Shown: positions 44,263-53,935 of the stretch, in pieces
How positions within the stretch are numbered: position 1 is the first letter of the stretch
Layout: each line of letters opens with the position of its first letter
Source: Cytophagales bacterium
GTDB lineage: Bacteria; Bacteroidota; Bacteroidia; Cytophagales; Spirosomataceae
DNA: 64,000 nucleotides
Assembly (NCBI GenBank): GCA_013298865.1
Contig: JAAFJL010000005.1
Location: 1-64,000, forward strand
Direction: 5' to 3'
The notes under the pieces: model-generated
Seen by the model: only the letters and a program-made list of their open reading frames with translations
What the model was told of the DNA's origin: nothing
The model's database searches: none
Program-made: the position numbers and the translations under genes

Positions 44263-45180
44263 ATGAAAAAAATAATAGTTTTAGTAGGTGCAACAGGGGA
44301 TTTAGGTGGAAGAATTGTTAAGGTTCTGCTTGAAAAAGGGGCTGAAGTTCGTGCCATAGTTCGTGTGAATACTGACCCAGAAAAAATCCAAAAACTTGAA
44401 AAAATGGGTGTATCAGTCTTCAAAGTTGATATGTCGGATGCCCAAGCAATGTCTAAACATTTTTCGGATGCCTCATGTGTTGTTTCTGCTTTAGCGGGCT
44501 TGCGAGATGTGATTATAGATACACAAAAGGCAGTATTAGATGCAGCTATTATGGCAAAAGTTCCTCGTTTTATTCCCTCGGATTTTTCTCTGGATTTTAC
44601 GAATTTGGAAGTAGGGAAAAATCGAAATTTAGATTTGCGAAGAGAGTTTTATCAATACTTGGATGCTTCTTCTATTGCACCCACAAGTATTTTTAACGGA
44701 CCTTTTATGGAACTACTCACAGGTCCAATGCCAATGATTCTTGACAAGCAAAAATGGATTCTTTATTGGGGAAATGCAGACCAAATGTTAGATTTTACCA
44801 CGATGGACAATACTGCCACATTTACGGCAAATGTAGCTCTGGATGACGAAACTCCACGCTTTTTACGTATTGCGGGCGATAGAATTACTCCAAGACAAAT
44901 GGTGAAAATAGTGAGTGAGGTAAGAGAAAAGGAATTTAGTTTATTCAGAGCGGGTAGTATTGGGCTGATTAATTTTATCATAAAGATGATGAAGTTTTTT
45001 TCTCCTTCAGAGAAAGACCTCTATCCAATCTGGCAAGGGATGCAATATATGCGTGACATGATGGAAGGGCGTGCAAAGATTGATTATTACGACCACAATC
45101 GGTATTCAGACATAGAATGGACTGGTATCAAAGACTTACTTTTGGAATATGAAGCAACCAAAGATAATAAAACTGAATAA
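44263..45180 (+). CDS. NmrA-like NAD(P)-binding oxidoreductase
   Basis: A 305-residue protein with the Rossmann motif VLVGATGDLGGRIV at the N-terminus, as in the NmrA/isoflavone reductase-like SDRs. RFIPSDFSLDF (about 105-115) corresponds to the family's F-x-P-S-x-F segment. It probably reduces a small molecule or acts as a redox sensor; the substrate is unknown. It stands alone after the palindrome-filled gap. Confidence 0.85.
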   Translation: MKKIIVLVGATGDLGGRIVKVLLEKGAEVRAIVRVNTDPEKIQKLEKMGVSVFKVDMSDAQAMSKHFSDASCVVSALAGLRDVIIDTQKAVLDAAIMAKVPRFIPSDFSLDFTNLEVGKNRNLDLRREFYQYLDASSIAPTSIFNGPFMELLTGPMPMILDKQKWILYWGNADQMLDFTTMDNTATFTANVALDDETPRFLRIAGDRITPRQMVKIVSEVREKEFSLFRAGSIGLINFIIKMMKFFSPSEKDLYPIWQGMQYMRDMMEGRAKIDYYDHNRYSDIEWTGIKDLLLEYEATKDNKTE

Positions 45181-45258
45181 ATCTCAATTTTGGGTGATTC
45201 CAAATCAAGAAGAACTATACTGTACTTGGATAGTCTATTATTTTAGAAAAGGAAAACG

Positions 45259-45834
45259 ATGAAAAATGATAAGATAATGTACTCACAATCAATTGGTGAA
45301 TTGATAAAAACCCAAGATTGGCACTCAGAAAATGATTGGGTAAGTGCTAATGAAATACCCATTCCTTTCTTTGGAAACAAAGCCTATACCGTTCGTTTTG
45401 AAGAGGTACTTTCATCAGAAAACTATTTTGAAAAAGCCGAGGAGGCAATTCAATTCTTTTTCAATTTTAAGCCTGAAATAAAAACACTTGCAGCCCAAAA
45501 AGCATACGAGAATTGGTTAGATTTCAATGAATCATGTGGGTTCTTGGATAATTTAGCTATGTTTGAAGAAGTTGAAAATCCGCCTGATTGGATGTTGAAT
45601 GATATAAAAAAGCTGAAACATCTCAGTTTTCTCACAAGCCCCGAAAATGTTTGGGAATATATTAATCCTTCTGAAATTGTAGTGACCAAAGATAGGTTTG
45701 AATTAGACAAAGAAATCTTTATTCAAGTGCTTTGCAGTTGTGTTTGGGAAGAAGAACATGGGCTTCAATTTGTTTTCAAAGAAGGAAAAGAACTTATCAG
45801 AGTGAGTGGACAAGATGGAAATCTATTTGAATAA
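45259..45834 (+). CDS. Hypothetical protein (DUF6985-like), 191 aa
   Basis: A soluble protein of 191 residues with no signal peptide. It opens with a strand-rich part (EIPIPFFGNKAYTVRFEEV) and ends with CVWEEEHGLQFVFKEGKELIRVSGQDGN. This phrase resembles the DUF6985 family, often seen near immunity-type or repeat-domain genes. I am moderately sure of the family. It is followed 20 bp later by a DKNYY protein, a pairing also suggestive of polymorphic-toxin immunity islands, but no toxin is visible. Confidence 0.65.
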   Translation: MKNDKIMYSQSIGELIKTQDWHSENDWVSANEIPIPFFGNKAYTVRFEEVLSSENYFEKAEEAIQFFFNFKPEIKTLAAQKAYENWLDFNESCGFLDNLAMFEEVENPPDWMLNDIKKLKHLSFLTSPENVWEYINPSEIVVTKDRFELDKEIFIQVLCSCVWEEEHGLQFVFKEGKELIRVSGQDGNLFE

Positions 45835-45854
45835 CAATCTTACATAATTCAGGA

Positions 45855-46667
45855 ATGGACGACTACGTAATTTTAGATTTAGCCTGGGATAGACAAACTA
45901 TTAGGGACTCAGAAGGTGCTATTTTGGAGCTTTTACGAGGGAAAGACTATGATTTGGATTGGGTGAAAATGGGAGAATCATTTGCTAAGTTTGAAAAAAT
46001 GATTTTCAGACATGAAACTCCTTGCTTTCAGAATTTCAAGAAAAATATTGATTTTGAGACCTTTGAAATTGTTGCTACGAATGAAAATAGCACTCATTAT
46101 TTCAAGGATAAATCAAATGTTTACCTCAAATATTATAACCAAGAATACATACTTGAAGGGGCTAATCCAAACACATTCAGGATATTAGACATTGAGAAAG
46201 GGTTAGCCACAGATACAACTCGCTACTTTTACTTTGAGAAAATTATTCCATTTGACCTTTCAAAAGCTACAATTTTAAATGACTTTTATACGCTTTCAGA
46301 TGACACAATTTTCTTTTGCTTTCAAGAAATAGCAGGAGCGAATTCTGATAGTTTTATGGTACTTCGAGAAAATTTAGGTAAAGATAAAAATCATGTTTAT
46401 TTCAAAAAAGAAATCGTGGATGGGGCTGATTGTGAGACATTTCACATATTAAAAGGCTGTGTCAATAGCGAATATTACGAAGGCATGGGCTATACATTTT
46501 ATGCTAAAGATAAATTGATGGCATATTTCATTGATGCTACTTCAAAAACCATAAAACCTATTAAATCAAAGAGTTTGAGCGAATTTAGATTTGAAATTAT
46601 TGATGAAAAAGGGTACTGTATTGACAACGAATACAGGTATTATTTTGGCAAAAGGTATAAGAAATAG
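45855..46667 (+). CDS. DKNYY-family protein
   Basis: A 270-residue protein without signal peptide. It shows DKNYY-family repeats, such as YFKDKSNVYLKYYNQEYILEGANPNTF and GKDKNHVYFKKEIVDGADCETFHIL. The family is a repeat of short strands around an Asp-Lys-Asn-x-[YH] motif, often found in immunity-type proteins of Bacteroidota. It starts 20 bp after the 45259 gene and is probably co-transcribed. The pheS promoter lies beyond its end. Confidence 0.75.
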   Translation: MDDYVILDLAWDRQTIRDSEGAILELLRGKDYDLDWVKMGESFAKFEKMIFRHETPCFQNFKKNIDFETFEIVATNENSTHYFKDKSNVYLKYYNQEYILEGANPNTFRILDIEKGLATDTTRYFYFEKIIPFDLSKATILNDFYTLSDDTIFFCFQEIAGANSDSFMVLRENLGKDKNHVYFKKEIVDGADCETFHILKGCVNSEYYEGMGYTFYAKDKLMAYFIDATSKTIKPIKSKSLSEFRFEIIDEKGYCIDNEYRYYFGKRYKK

Positions 46668-46721
46668 GAGGTTTGGTCAAGTAAAGAACTCTTCAAAAAC
46701 AGATTTACCAACAAATTCTTT

Positions 46722-46729
46722 TAATTTTG
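46722..46729 (+). promoter_or_regulatory. -7 box of pheS
   Basis: TAATTTTG matches TAnnTTTG and lies 27 bp before the pheS ATG at 46756. It rules out the much earlier ATG at 46591, which is inside the DKNYY gene. Confidence 0.6.
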
Positions 46730-46755
46730 TTGAACAAAAAATTACTTTTAAGAGG

Positions 46756-47793
46756 ATGCTTGATAAAATTAAAGAAATACAACAGCAAATTGCTGATTTT
46801 ACAATTGACAATAAAGAGAAATTAGAGCAATTCAGGATTGCTTATGTTGGTAGAAAAGGAGCTATGGCTGATCTTTTTGACGGACTGAAAAATGTCATTC
46901 AAGAAGAACGCCGTGCAGTAGGGGCTGAGTTAAATGCCTTGAAAGATTTGGCTCAAACTAAATTCAATGAGTTTCAGACCATCATTGAAGCATCTTCTGA
47001 TAAATCTTTGGAAGTAGAATTTGATTTGACACTTCCAAATATTCCAAATCTCAATGGTTCAGTGCATCCATTGACACTTGTGAGAGCGAGAATTATTGAA
47101 ATCTTTGAAAAAATGGGCTTCAATGTTTCAGACGGACCTGAAATTGAGTCTGATTTTTACAATTTTACTGCTCTTAATTTCCCAGAAAATCACCCCGCTC
47201 GTGAAATGCAAGATACTTTTTTCATCGAAAAATCAAATGGTGAAATCAAAGATGATATTTTGTTGAGAACCCATACATCAAACGTGCAAATTCGTCTGAT
47301 GCAAAATAAAAAACCGCCTCTACGTTCAATTATGCCTGGTCGGGTTTATCGAAATGAAGCTATTTCCGCAAGAGCCCACTGCCTTTTTCATCAGGTAGAA
47401 GGTTTGTATATTGATAAAAATGTAGGTTTCAAAGACTTGAAAGATACGCTTTATCATTTTGCCAAAGAGATGTTCGGGAAAGACACCAAAGTGCGTTACA
47501 GACCTTCATATTTTCCATTTACAGAACCTTCTGCCGAAATTGACATTACCTGTTTGATTTGTAAAGGCAAAGGTTGTAACGTTTGTAAATACACAGGTTG
47601 GGTAGAAATTGCAGGTTCTGGGATGGTTGACCCTAACGTATTAGAAAATTGTGGAATCGACTCCAAAGAATATACAGGTTTTGCTTTTGGGATGGGTATT
47701 GAGCGTATCACGATGTTGAAATATCAAATCAAAGATTTACGATTATTTACAGAAAATGACGTAAGATTTTTACGCCAGTTTGAGGGACAGTAG
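46756..47793 (+). CDS. pheS: Phenylalanyl-tRNA synthetase alpha subunit
   Basis: A 345-residue class II tRNA synthetase alpha chain. It has an N-terminal coiled coil (1-85), motif 1 (HPLTLVRARIIEIFEKMGF), then SDFYNFTALNFPENHPAREMQDTF, motif 2 (GRVYRNEAISARAHCLFHQVEGL) and motif 3 (FAFGMGIERITMLKY). It loads tRNA-Phe together with PheT, which is not in the window. Start ATG 46756. A CLICKGKGCNVCKYTGW segment with four Cys lies between motifs, as in many relatives. Confidence 0.96.
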   Translation: MLDKIKEIQQQIADFTIDNKEKLEQFRIAYVGRKGAMADLFDGLKNVIQEERRAVGAELNALKDLAQTKFNEFQTIIEASSDKSLEVEFDLTLPNIPNLNGSVHPLTLVRARIIEIFEKMGFNVSDGPEIESDFYNFTALNFPENHPAREMQDTFFIEKSNGEIKDDILLRTHTSNVQIRLMQNKKPPLRSIMPGRVYRNEAISARAHCLFHQVEGLYIDKNVGFKDLKDTLYHFAKEMFGKDTKVRYRPSYFPFTEPSAEIDITCLICKGKGCNVCKYTGWVEIAGSGMVDPNVLENCGIDSKEYTGFAFGMGIERITMLKYQIKDLRLFTENDVRFLRQFEGQ

Positions 47794-47860
47794 GTGTAAC
47801 TTTTAAATAGAAATTTTAATCATAAGTATTTGATTCACAGATTTTTATAAAAAAATATAA

Positions 47861-49423
47861 TTGAAAAAATTACCAGTAGGCATTCAGACTTTTTCAGAAA
47901 TCATCAGAGAAAATCAGGTTTATGTTGATAAAACAGAACTGATTCATGAACTGCTTGAAACTGGAAAATATTTCTTCTTCTCTCGCCCGAGACGATTTGG
48001 AAAGTCTTTGCTTTTGGATACAATTCATGAAATTTTTGAGGGAAATCAAGTACTTTTTAAAGGACTGTGGCTTGAAAATCAGAGAGATTGGACCAGGACA
48101 AACCCCGTAATTAGAATTGATTTTAATAGAGTAGTTACAAATGATAGCATTATTGAAGAAACGCTTTGTACGGAAATTCAAAGTAATGCAACAAGATTGG
48201 GAATAGAATTATTTGAAAAAAAATCTCCATCTGCTGCTTTTAGAGAACTTCTCGCAAAACTTTATAAAATTCATGGGGACGGGAGTATCGTGCTATTGGT
48301 TGATGAATACGATAAAGCATTAGTTGATTATTTGGACAATCAGGAAGTTTTTGATTACAATCAAGACTTACTTCGAGGTTTTTATACCAATATCAAAGCC
48401 CATGACAAGGGAATAAAATTTGTGATGTTAATGGGAGTTTCAAAAGTAGGAAAGCTCAGTTTATTCTCAGGATTAAATAATATTACAGATATTTCATTAG
48501 ACTTGAAATTCGCCAATATTTGCGGAATCAGTCAGACGGAATTGGAATTTTATTTTGAGCCACATATAAGTGTTTATGCCCAGAAACATCAAAAAACCTC
48601 TGCCGAAGTATTGATGATTCTGAAAAAATGGTACAATGGATATAGTTGGAATAGTATAGATACTCTTTATAATCCGTATTCTTTACTGAATTTTTTCAGA
48701 AGCCAAGAATTACGAAATTATTGGTTTGAGACTGGTACGCCTACGATTCTCACTAAAATGATTAGAACAAATGGGCATCTTTTTGATAATTTCAAAAATT
48801 TTGTCGTAGGTTCAGATTTATCATTATCAACGTTTGATGTACAGGAAAATGATGACATTGGTTTGATGTTCCAAACGGGTTATTTAACAATCAAATCAAT
48901 CATTGAGTTTTGGAATCAGCCTAAAGTATATCAATTGGGATTTCCGAATCAAGAAGTTGAATATTCCTTTGCCCAATTCCTTTTGGCAGAATATATCAAA
49001 ATTGCCCCTTCAAGGATGTCAAATGAAATAGCCTATCCAATGACAGTGGCTTTGCACCAGAATGATATTCCGACATTTATAGAATACCTAAAATCATCAT
49101 TTGCTCGTATTCCTCATCAACTTTTCATCGAAAAAGAAGCATTTTATCATTCAATGCTCATGATGCTGATGATTTCTATTGGAATGCCCATGCGAGCGGA
49201 AGAATCCTCGGCAGGCGGGCGGAGTGACTTGGTTATAGAAACGCCAGAGCGAATATTTATTTTTGAATTTAAAATAAGTAAAACAGCCCAAGAGGCATTG
49301 AAGCAAATTTTAATGAAAGGATATGCTAATCCATACATGACAGATAATAAGGGAATTACTTGCATCGGTATTAATTTCACAGAAAGACAATTGACTACAT
49401 TTGAAATTCAGGTAATTAAATAA
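47861..49423 (+). CDS. AAA-ATPase fused to PD-(D/E)XK nuclease domain
   Basis: A 520-residue protein of the AAA-ATPase-like family (PF09820-type) common and multi-copy in Bacteroidota. It has a P-loop region FFFSRPRRFGKSLLLDTI, Walker B VLLVDEYDKAL, and a C-terminal PD-(D/E)XK-type domain with GRSDLVIETPERIFIFEFKIS (Asp, then Glu-x-Lys). Functions proposed for such proteins are in mobile-element or defence context; none is established. It starts with TTG at 47861 and has no neighbour in the same transcript. Confidence 0.9.
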   Translation: MKKLPVGIQTFSEIIRENQVYVDKTELIHELLETGKYFFFSRPRRFGKSLLLDTIHEIFEGNQVLFKGLWLENQRDWTRTNPVIRIDFNRVVTNDSIIEETLCTEIQSNATRLGIELFEKKSPSAAFRELLAKLYKIHGDGSIVLLVDEYDKALVDYLDNQEVFDYNQDLLRGFYTNIKAHDKGIKFVMLMGVSKVGKLSLFSGLNNITDISLDLKFANICGISQTELEFYFEPHISVYAQKHQKTSAEVLMILKKWYNGYSWNSIDTLYNPYSLLNFFRSQELRNYWFETGTPTILTKMIRTNGHLFDNFKNFVVGSDLSLSTFDVQENDDIGLMFQTGYLTIKSIIEFWNQPKVYQLGFPNQEVEYSFAQFLLAEYIKIAPSRMSNEIAYPMTVALHQNDIPTFIEYLKSSFARIPHQLFIEKEAFYHSMLMMLMISIGMPMRAEESSAGGRSDLVIETPERIFIFEFKISKTAQEALKQILMKGYANPYMTDNKGITCIGINFTERQLTTFEIQVIK

Positions 49424-49482
49424 TACTGTGGTTCTTTAACACATTTTAACGCCCCATTTCCAACTTAGCCAATCATATTTTG

Positions 49483-49490
49483 TATTTTTG
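49483..49490 (+). promoter_or_regulatory. -7 box ahead of the GT117 gene
   Basis: TATTTTTG fits TAnnTTTG. It implies a 5' leader of about 85 bp before the ATG at 49584. Confidence 0.5.
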
Positions 49491-49583
49491 GTAACATATT
49501 TGCCAAAAGAATAATCGTATCCTCAGCCCCAGAGGAGAAATATCAATCAAAATATCCTTCGGGATTGGGGATTTTATTCAATC

Positions 49584-52553
49584 ATGAACAATTTCAAAAG
49601 AATTAATGACATTACTGGCTGGATAGTTTTTGCTATCTCATTATTTGTATTTACTGCCACTGTAGAACGTACTGCCAGTTTTTGGGACTGTGGCGAATTT
49701 ATCGCCTGTGCTTATAAACTTCAAGTCCCACATCCTCCAGGGTCGCCACTTTTCCTCTTGATTGGTAGAATATTCTCCCTTTTAGCTGGCTCTGATGTCT
49801 CGCAGGTTGCGTATTGGGTCAATATGCTTTCTGTGGTTTCGAGTGCCTTTACTATTTTGTTCATGCACTGGACGATTGTCATGATTGGACGTAAAGTAAT
49901 TGGCAAAAAGTTCGAGAATTTATCTCAGGGCGAAGCCATTTCTCTTCTTGGTGCAGGTGTTGTGGGTTCTTTGGCGTATGCTTTTACTGATTCATTTTGG
50001 TTCTCGGCAGTTGAGGCAGAGGTTTATGCCATGTCGTCTTTCTTTACAGCGTTAGTTGTTTGGGCAGCTTACAAATGGGAATTAATTGAAGACGAAACTC
50101 AGGCAAATCGCTGGTTGATTTTGATTGCGTATATCGTCGGGCTTTCAATTGGTGTCCACTTACTAAACTTGGTTACAGTACCAGCTTTAGCTTTGTTATA
50201 TTATTTCAAAAAATATCCAAAGCCTACCTATTTAGGTTCTTTCATTGCAGTGGTGACTGGTTTTGGAATTTTGTTCATCATTAATTCCCTCATTATCCCT
50301 GGGCTTCCTTCTATTGCTTTTCAGTTTGAATTACTTTTCACGAATAGTTTCGGATTACCTTATGGTGCAGGTGTTGTGGTATTCTTGATTTTGTTTTTAG
50401 GAGCTTTGGTTTTCGGGATAAAATATTCTATCAAAAAGCAAAAGACAATGCTCAATGTTTCTTTGCTTTCATTGACATTCGTTTTGATTGGTTATTTATG
50501 TTACAATTTGGCTTGGGTACGTTCAACGTATAATCCTCCGCTGAACGAAAATGACCCAAGTAATATCTTGAATTTCTTGAAATACCTAAAGCGTGAACAA
50601 TATGGTTCTGACCGTCATTTGGTATTTGGTCCAATCTTTACGGCAGAAGTTGAAGCCGTTGATCAAGGAGACGAAGTTTACAAAATGAAAGATGGTAAAT
50701 ACGAGATTTATGATTACAAACAAAAGGTAACTTACGACAAAGGTAATCAGATGCTTTTGCCTCGTGTTTGGAGTCAGCAACCGAGTCACATAGCACTTTA
50801 CAAAGATATGCTTGGTTTGGGAGAAGGCGAAAAACCATCTTTCGGACAAAATCTTGGGTTCATGTTCCGCTATCAGATGAACGAAATGTACATGAGATAT
50901 TTAGGTTGGAATTTCGTAAGCCGTGAAAGTGATGTCCAAGGAGCAGGAATTGTTGAATTGGGTCTAAAAGGAAAGCAACCAGAATTAATGACCAAGAACA
51001 AGGCTCACAACAACTATTTTGCTATTCCTCTGATTTTAGCAATTTTAGGATTCGTGCTATTATTCAGAAGAAATGATAAAGATTTAGTCGTAACAATTTT
51101 CATGTTCTTGATGACAGGTCTTGCTTTAGTGTTGTTCCTGAATTCTCCGCCTACTGAACCCCGTGAACGTGACTATATTTATGTAGGTTCATTCTATTTT
51201 ATGGCAATTTGGTTAGGACTTGGAGTGATGCAAATCGCTGAATTTTTAGGTAAAGTCATGAAAAATAGTACTGCACAGGCAGGTGTAGCAACTGTTTTGG
51301 CAATGGCAGCTCCAGTAATTTTAATTCAACAAAACTGGGACGACCACGACAGAAATCACCGTTATCATCAAATAGATTTTGCCAAAAATATGTTAAATTC
51401 TTGTGCAAAAGATGCGATTTTATTCACAGGAGGCGACAATGACACATTCCCGCTTTGGTATGTACAAGAGGTAGAAGGCTTCCGTACAGATGTGCGTGTG
51501 TGTAACCTTTCTTTATTGGGAACAGATTGGTATATCGACCAAATGAAGCGTAAAACGTACCAGTCGGAAGCCTTGCCAGTGACTATCAAAAAAGACCAGT
51601 TGATGGAAGGAATTAACGACATGATTTATTATGTTGCCAATAACAACCCTGATATTCAGCGAGGAATTAACTTAAAAGATTACATCAAATTAGTTCGTGA
51701 AGATGACCAAGCAATTAAGATTCAAGCTCAGGATAATTCCATGATTAATACCGTTCCGACAGAGAATTTCTTTTTGCCTGTCAATATGGAAGATGTCAAG
51801 AAAGCTAATTTTGTAAAACCAGAATTCCAGAATTTGATTACAGAAAATATGCAATGGTCAATCGGAAAAAGCGGAATTATCAAAAATGCCTTGATTCAGT
51901 TAGACATCATTGCAAATAATAACTGGAAACGCCCAGTGTATTTTGCGACCACACTTTCTGGCGAAAATTATCTTGGTATGAAAGAATTCATGCAATTAGA
52001 AGGTTATGCCTACCGATTGATGCCACTGAAAGTACCAGGAGCAAAAGATGGTTTCGTGAACACCGATGCCATGTATGATGTAATGATGAAGAAAACGTTT
52101 TGGAGAGATTTAGATAATCCAAAAGCATACTATCATACAGATTTTTATTTAGAAGTTCCAGTTGTCACTGCTCGTTTAGGTTTCTTACGTTTAGCAGACC
52201 AATTAATTCGTGAAAATAAAAACGCAAAAGCTAAGGAGGTTTTAGATAAATGTTTGCAAGTAATGCCAGACAAGACAATTCCTTATGACCAATTAGTTGC
52301 CAATTTTGTAACATTTTATTTAGCAATTGGTGAACAGAAAAAAGCAGATGCAGTAGCAGAAGTTATGATGAATCGGAACAACGAAGCCTTAGATTTTTAT
52401 ATTCAAAATCACAGAGGGGCAGATAGTCGGAAAATCAATACTGCATTGTACGAAATGCAAATTATTGTGAGTGCCTACAAAGACAAAAACCTACCACAGG
52501 CAGCAAAATACGAAGCCATGATGAACAAACGCTTGGCAGAAGCGAATCAATAG
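49584..52553 (+). CDS. DUF2723 / GT117-family membrane protein
   Basis: A 989-residue polytopic protein. The start FVFTATVERTASFWDCGEF and VPHPPGSPLFLLIGR is the DUF2723 signature. About 12 membrane helices follow over residues 10-340 and 470-590. The C-terminal half is a soluble periplasmic domain with helical repeat-like segments (about 850-980). The family is placed with GT-C type glycosyltransferases (GT117). The likely job is sugar transfer from a lipid-linked donor to an exported acceptor; the acceptor is unknown. It is very well conserved in Bacteroidota. Confidence 0.92.
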   Translation: MNNFKRINDITGWIVFAISLFVFTATVERTASFWDCGEFIACAYKLQVPHPPGSPLFLLIGRIFSLLAGSDVSQVAYWVNMLSVVSSAFTILFMHWTIVMIGRKVIGKKFENLSQGEAISLLGAGVVGSLAYAFTDSFWFSAVEAEVYAMSSFFTALVVWAAYKWELIEDETQANRWLILIAYIVGLSIGVHLLNLVTVPALALLYYFKKYPKPTYLGSFIAVVTGFGILFIINSLIIPGLPSIAFQFELLFTNSFGLPYGAGVVVFLILFLGALVFGIKYSIKKQKTMLNVSLLSLTFVLIGYLCYNLAWVRSTYNPPLNENDPSNILNFLKYLKREQYGSDRHLVFGPIFTAEVEAVDQGDEVYKMKDGKYEIYDYKQKVTYDKGNQMLLPRVWSQQPSHIALYKDMLGLGEGEKPSFGQNLGFMFRYQMNEMYMRYLGWNFVSRESDVQGAGIVELGLKGKQPELMTKNKAHNNYFAIPLILAILGFVLLFRRNDKDLVVTIFMFLMTGLALVLFLNSPPTEPRERDYIYVGSFYFMAIWLGLGVMQIAEFLGKVMKNSTAQAGVATVLAMAAPVILIQQNWDDHDRNHRYHQIDFAKNMLNSCAKDAILFTGGDNDTFPLWYVQEVEGFRTDVRVCNLSLLGTDWYIDQMKRKTYQSEALPVTIKKDQLMEGINDMIYYVANNNPDIQRGINLKDYIKLVREDDQAIKIQAQDNSMINTVPTENFFLPVNMEDVKKANFVKPEFQNLITENMQWSIGKSGIIKNALIQLDIIANNNWKRPVYFATTLSGENYLGMKEFMQLEGYAYRLMPLKVPGAKDGFVNTDAMYDVMMKKTFWRDLDNPKAYYHTDFYLEVPVVTARLGFLRLADQLIRENKNAKAKEVLDKCLQVMPDKTIPYDQLVANFVTFYLAIGEQKKADAVAEVMMNRNNEALDFYIQNHRGADSRKINTALYEMQIIVSAYKDKNLPQAAKYEAMMNKRLAEANQ

Positions 52554-52599
52554 TGATTTCGATTTTCGTTGTTCGATTTACGCACAATGATACATCCTA

Positions 52600-52636
52600 A
52601 AATCCCCTCTGTTTAGTAACGGAGGGGATTTTTTTG
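52600..52636 (+). terminator. Rho-independent terminator after the GT117 gene
   Basis: AATCCCCTCT and GGAGGGGATT (with one mismatch) pair around a 10-base loop, then a T-run. A TTTCGTTGTTCGATTT repeat unit lies between the stop codon and the stem. Confidence 0.83.
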
Positions 52637-52697
52637 TTTAATCTCAAAAAAAGTAACCGAATAATAATAATTGTATCACTGTTTACTCTAATTTTTT

Positions 52698-52705
52698 TAT
52701 ATTTG
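52698..52705 (+). promoter_or_regulatory. -7 box ahead of the secreted-protein block
   Basis: TATATTTG matches TAnnTTTG and lies 38 bp before the ATG at 52743. It may drive the block up to 58064. Confidence 0.55.
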
Positions 52706-52742
52706 TAACACACTAATTTAGTAATCAGATACTTATACTTCC

Positions 52743-53927
52743 ATGAAACACGGCTACCACTTTCTCTTCTGTCTTCTTTTTTCGCTCAATAGCTACTTTG
52801 TATTAGCTCAGGATAGAATTTATACCAAGGACAATCAGGTTTTTGAGGGTAAGATTTTTGAAACTAAAGCAAATAAATTACGTTACAAAAAGCTCCAAAA
52901 TCTTAGCGAAAAATCTTTTAATATAAAATATGAGAATGTGCTGATGGTTTTTGACCAGAGTGGGAAATTTGCGATTAATCTTGACGATGAAAAATCTTTT
53001 ATTTCAGAATTGGAAAATTTGATTAAAAAAGCAGAAGAACCTGCCAAAGTATATCAGTATGACAAGATTATTACAAATAAGAATACTGTAATCGTCGCTG
53101 ATGTTGTAACCGAAACAAAGTATGGTGTATCCTATAAAGTTAAGAACGAAGAGAAAGAGATACCAATACTTGAAATAGCAGCTATCATTTACAGAGATGG
53201 CTCTCATAAATTATATATGTATCCCGCTTTAGTATCAACTACTTTGGCAAAAGTTAAAAGTAAAATCATTGATATTGATGCTGGAATCGAACAAAATAAT
53301 AAACTACCCAATCCTAAACCTATTGAGAAAAAAGGTATTGAAACTATCAAACCTACTGAAAAAAATAAATCAAAAGGTATTGATGATATTGATGATATAA
53401 CTTTTAAACAATACGAGAAGAAAGCCCTTGAAAGAGTAACTGCTTTGGGTAACTACATAGGCGTAATTACCAGTAAAAAAGTGCCTGCTTTAGAAGCAAA
53501 TAAAGCAATTGATTTGGGTTGCGAACTTTTTATCAATGAAGATGCTATAGTTGAAGTTACTAATAAACGAAATGGCACAAAAGATAAAAAGAAGATTCGT
53601 CAGTATTTTAATGCCTTGAAATTACTGAAATACGACAAAGTTGTGATTGAATGGACAAACATTAATTATGTCAGTAATCTTCGGAAAGGTGACGACGGTA
53701 ACTACCATGGAATTGTGTCTTTTCAGCAAGAATTTAAAGGATATATTGATGGAAAATTAGTTTACGACGACATTACGGAGAAGAACGTTGAAGTAGTTTT
53801 GAAAACATATAGCAAGAGTGTTGAAGGCGTGGCAACATTACAATGGGATGTTTTCTTAGAAGATATTGGCGTAGAAGTTGATAAAATTTCATTCAATACT
53901 CAGGGGTCAACTGGTACTAAAAATTAG
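52743..53927 (+). CDS. Secreted two-part protein with shared-domain C-terminus
   Basis: A 394-residue exported protein with a signal peptide (1-22, ending LAQ). The N-terminal part has two similar strand-rich units (about 25-85 and 100-165: VFEGKIFETKANKLRYK, TVIVADVVTETKYGVSYK). The C-terminal part (about 225-385) has F(I/L)NEDAIVEV, YFNALKLLKYDKVVIEWTN and DIGVEV. It looks related to the N-terminal domain of the three proteins that follow, possibly an NTF2-like fold; this is inferred from pattern. No enzyme motif is visible. It is the first gene of the block. Confidence 0.72.
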   Translation: MKHGYHFLFCLLFSLNSYFVLAQDRIYTKDNQVFEGKIFETKANKLRYKKLQNLSEKSFNIKYENVLMVFDQSGKFAINLDDEKSFISELENLIKKAEEPAKVYQYDKIITNKNTVIVADVVTETKYGVSYKVKNEEKEIPILEIAAIIYRDGSHKLYMYPALVSTTLAKVKSKIIDIDAGIEQNNKLPNPKPIEKKGIETIKPTEKNKSKGIDDIDDITFKQYEKKALERVTALGNYIGVITSKKVPALEANKAIDLGCELFINEDAIVEVTNKRNGTKDKKKIRQYFNALKLLKYDKVVIEWTNINYVSNLRKGDDGNYHGIVSFQQEFKGYIDGKLVYDDITEKNVEVVLKTYSKSVEGVATLQWDVFLEDIGVEVDKISFNTQGSTGTKN

Positions 53928-53935
53928 GTTTTACC

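Noticed and set aside
46591..46755. Upstream extension of pheS to 46591
   Set aside because: It overlaps the DKNYY gene and the pheS -7 box; the protein begins at 46756 with the typical MLDKIKEIQ.
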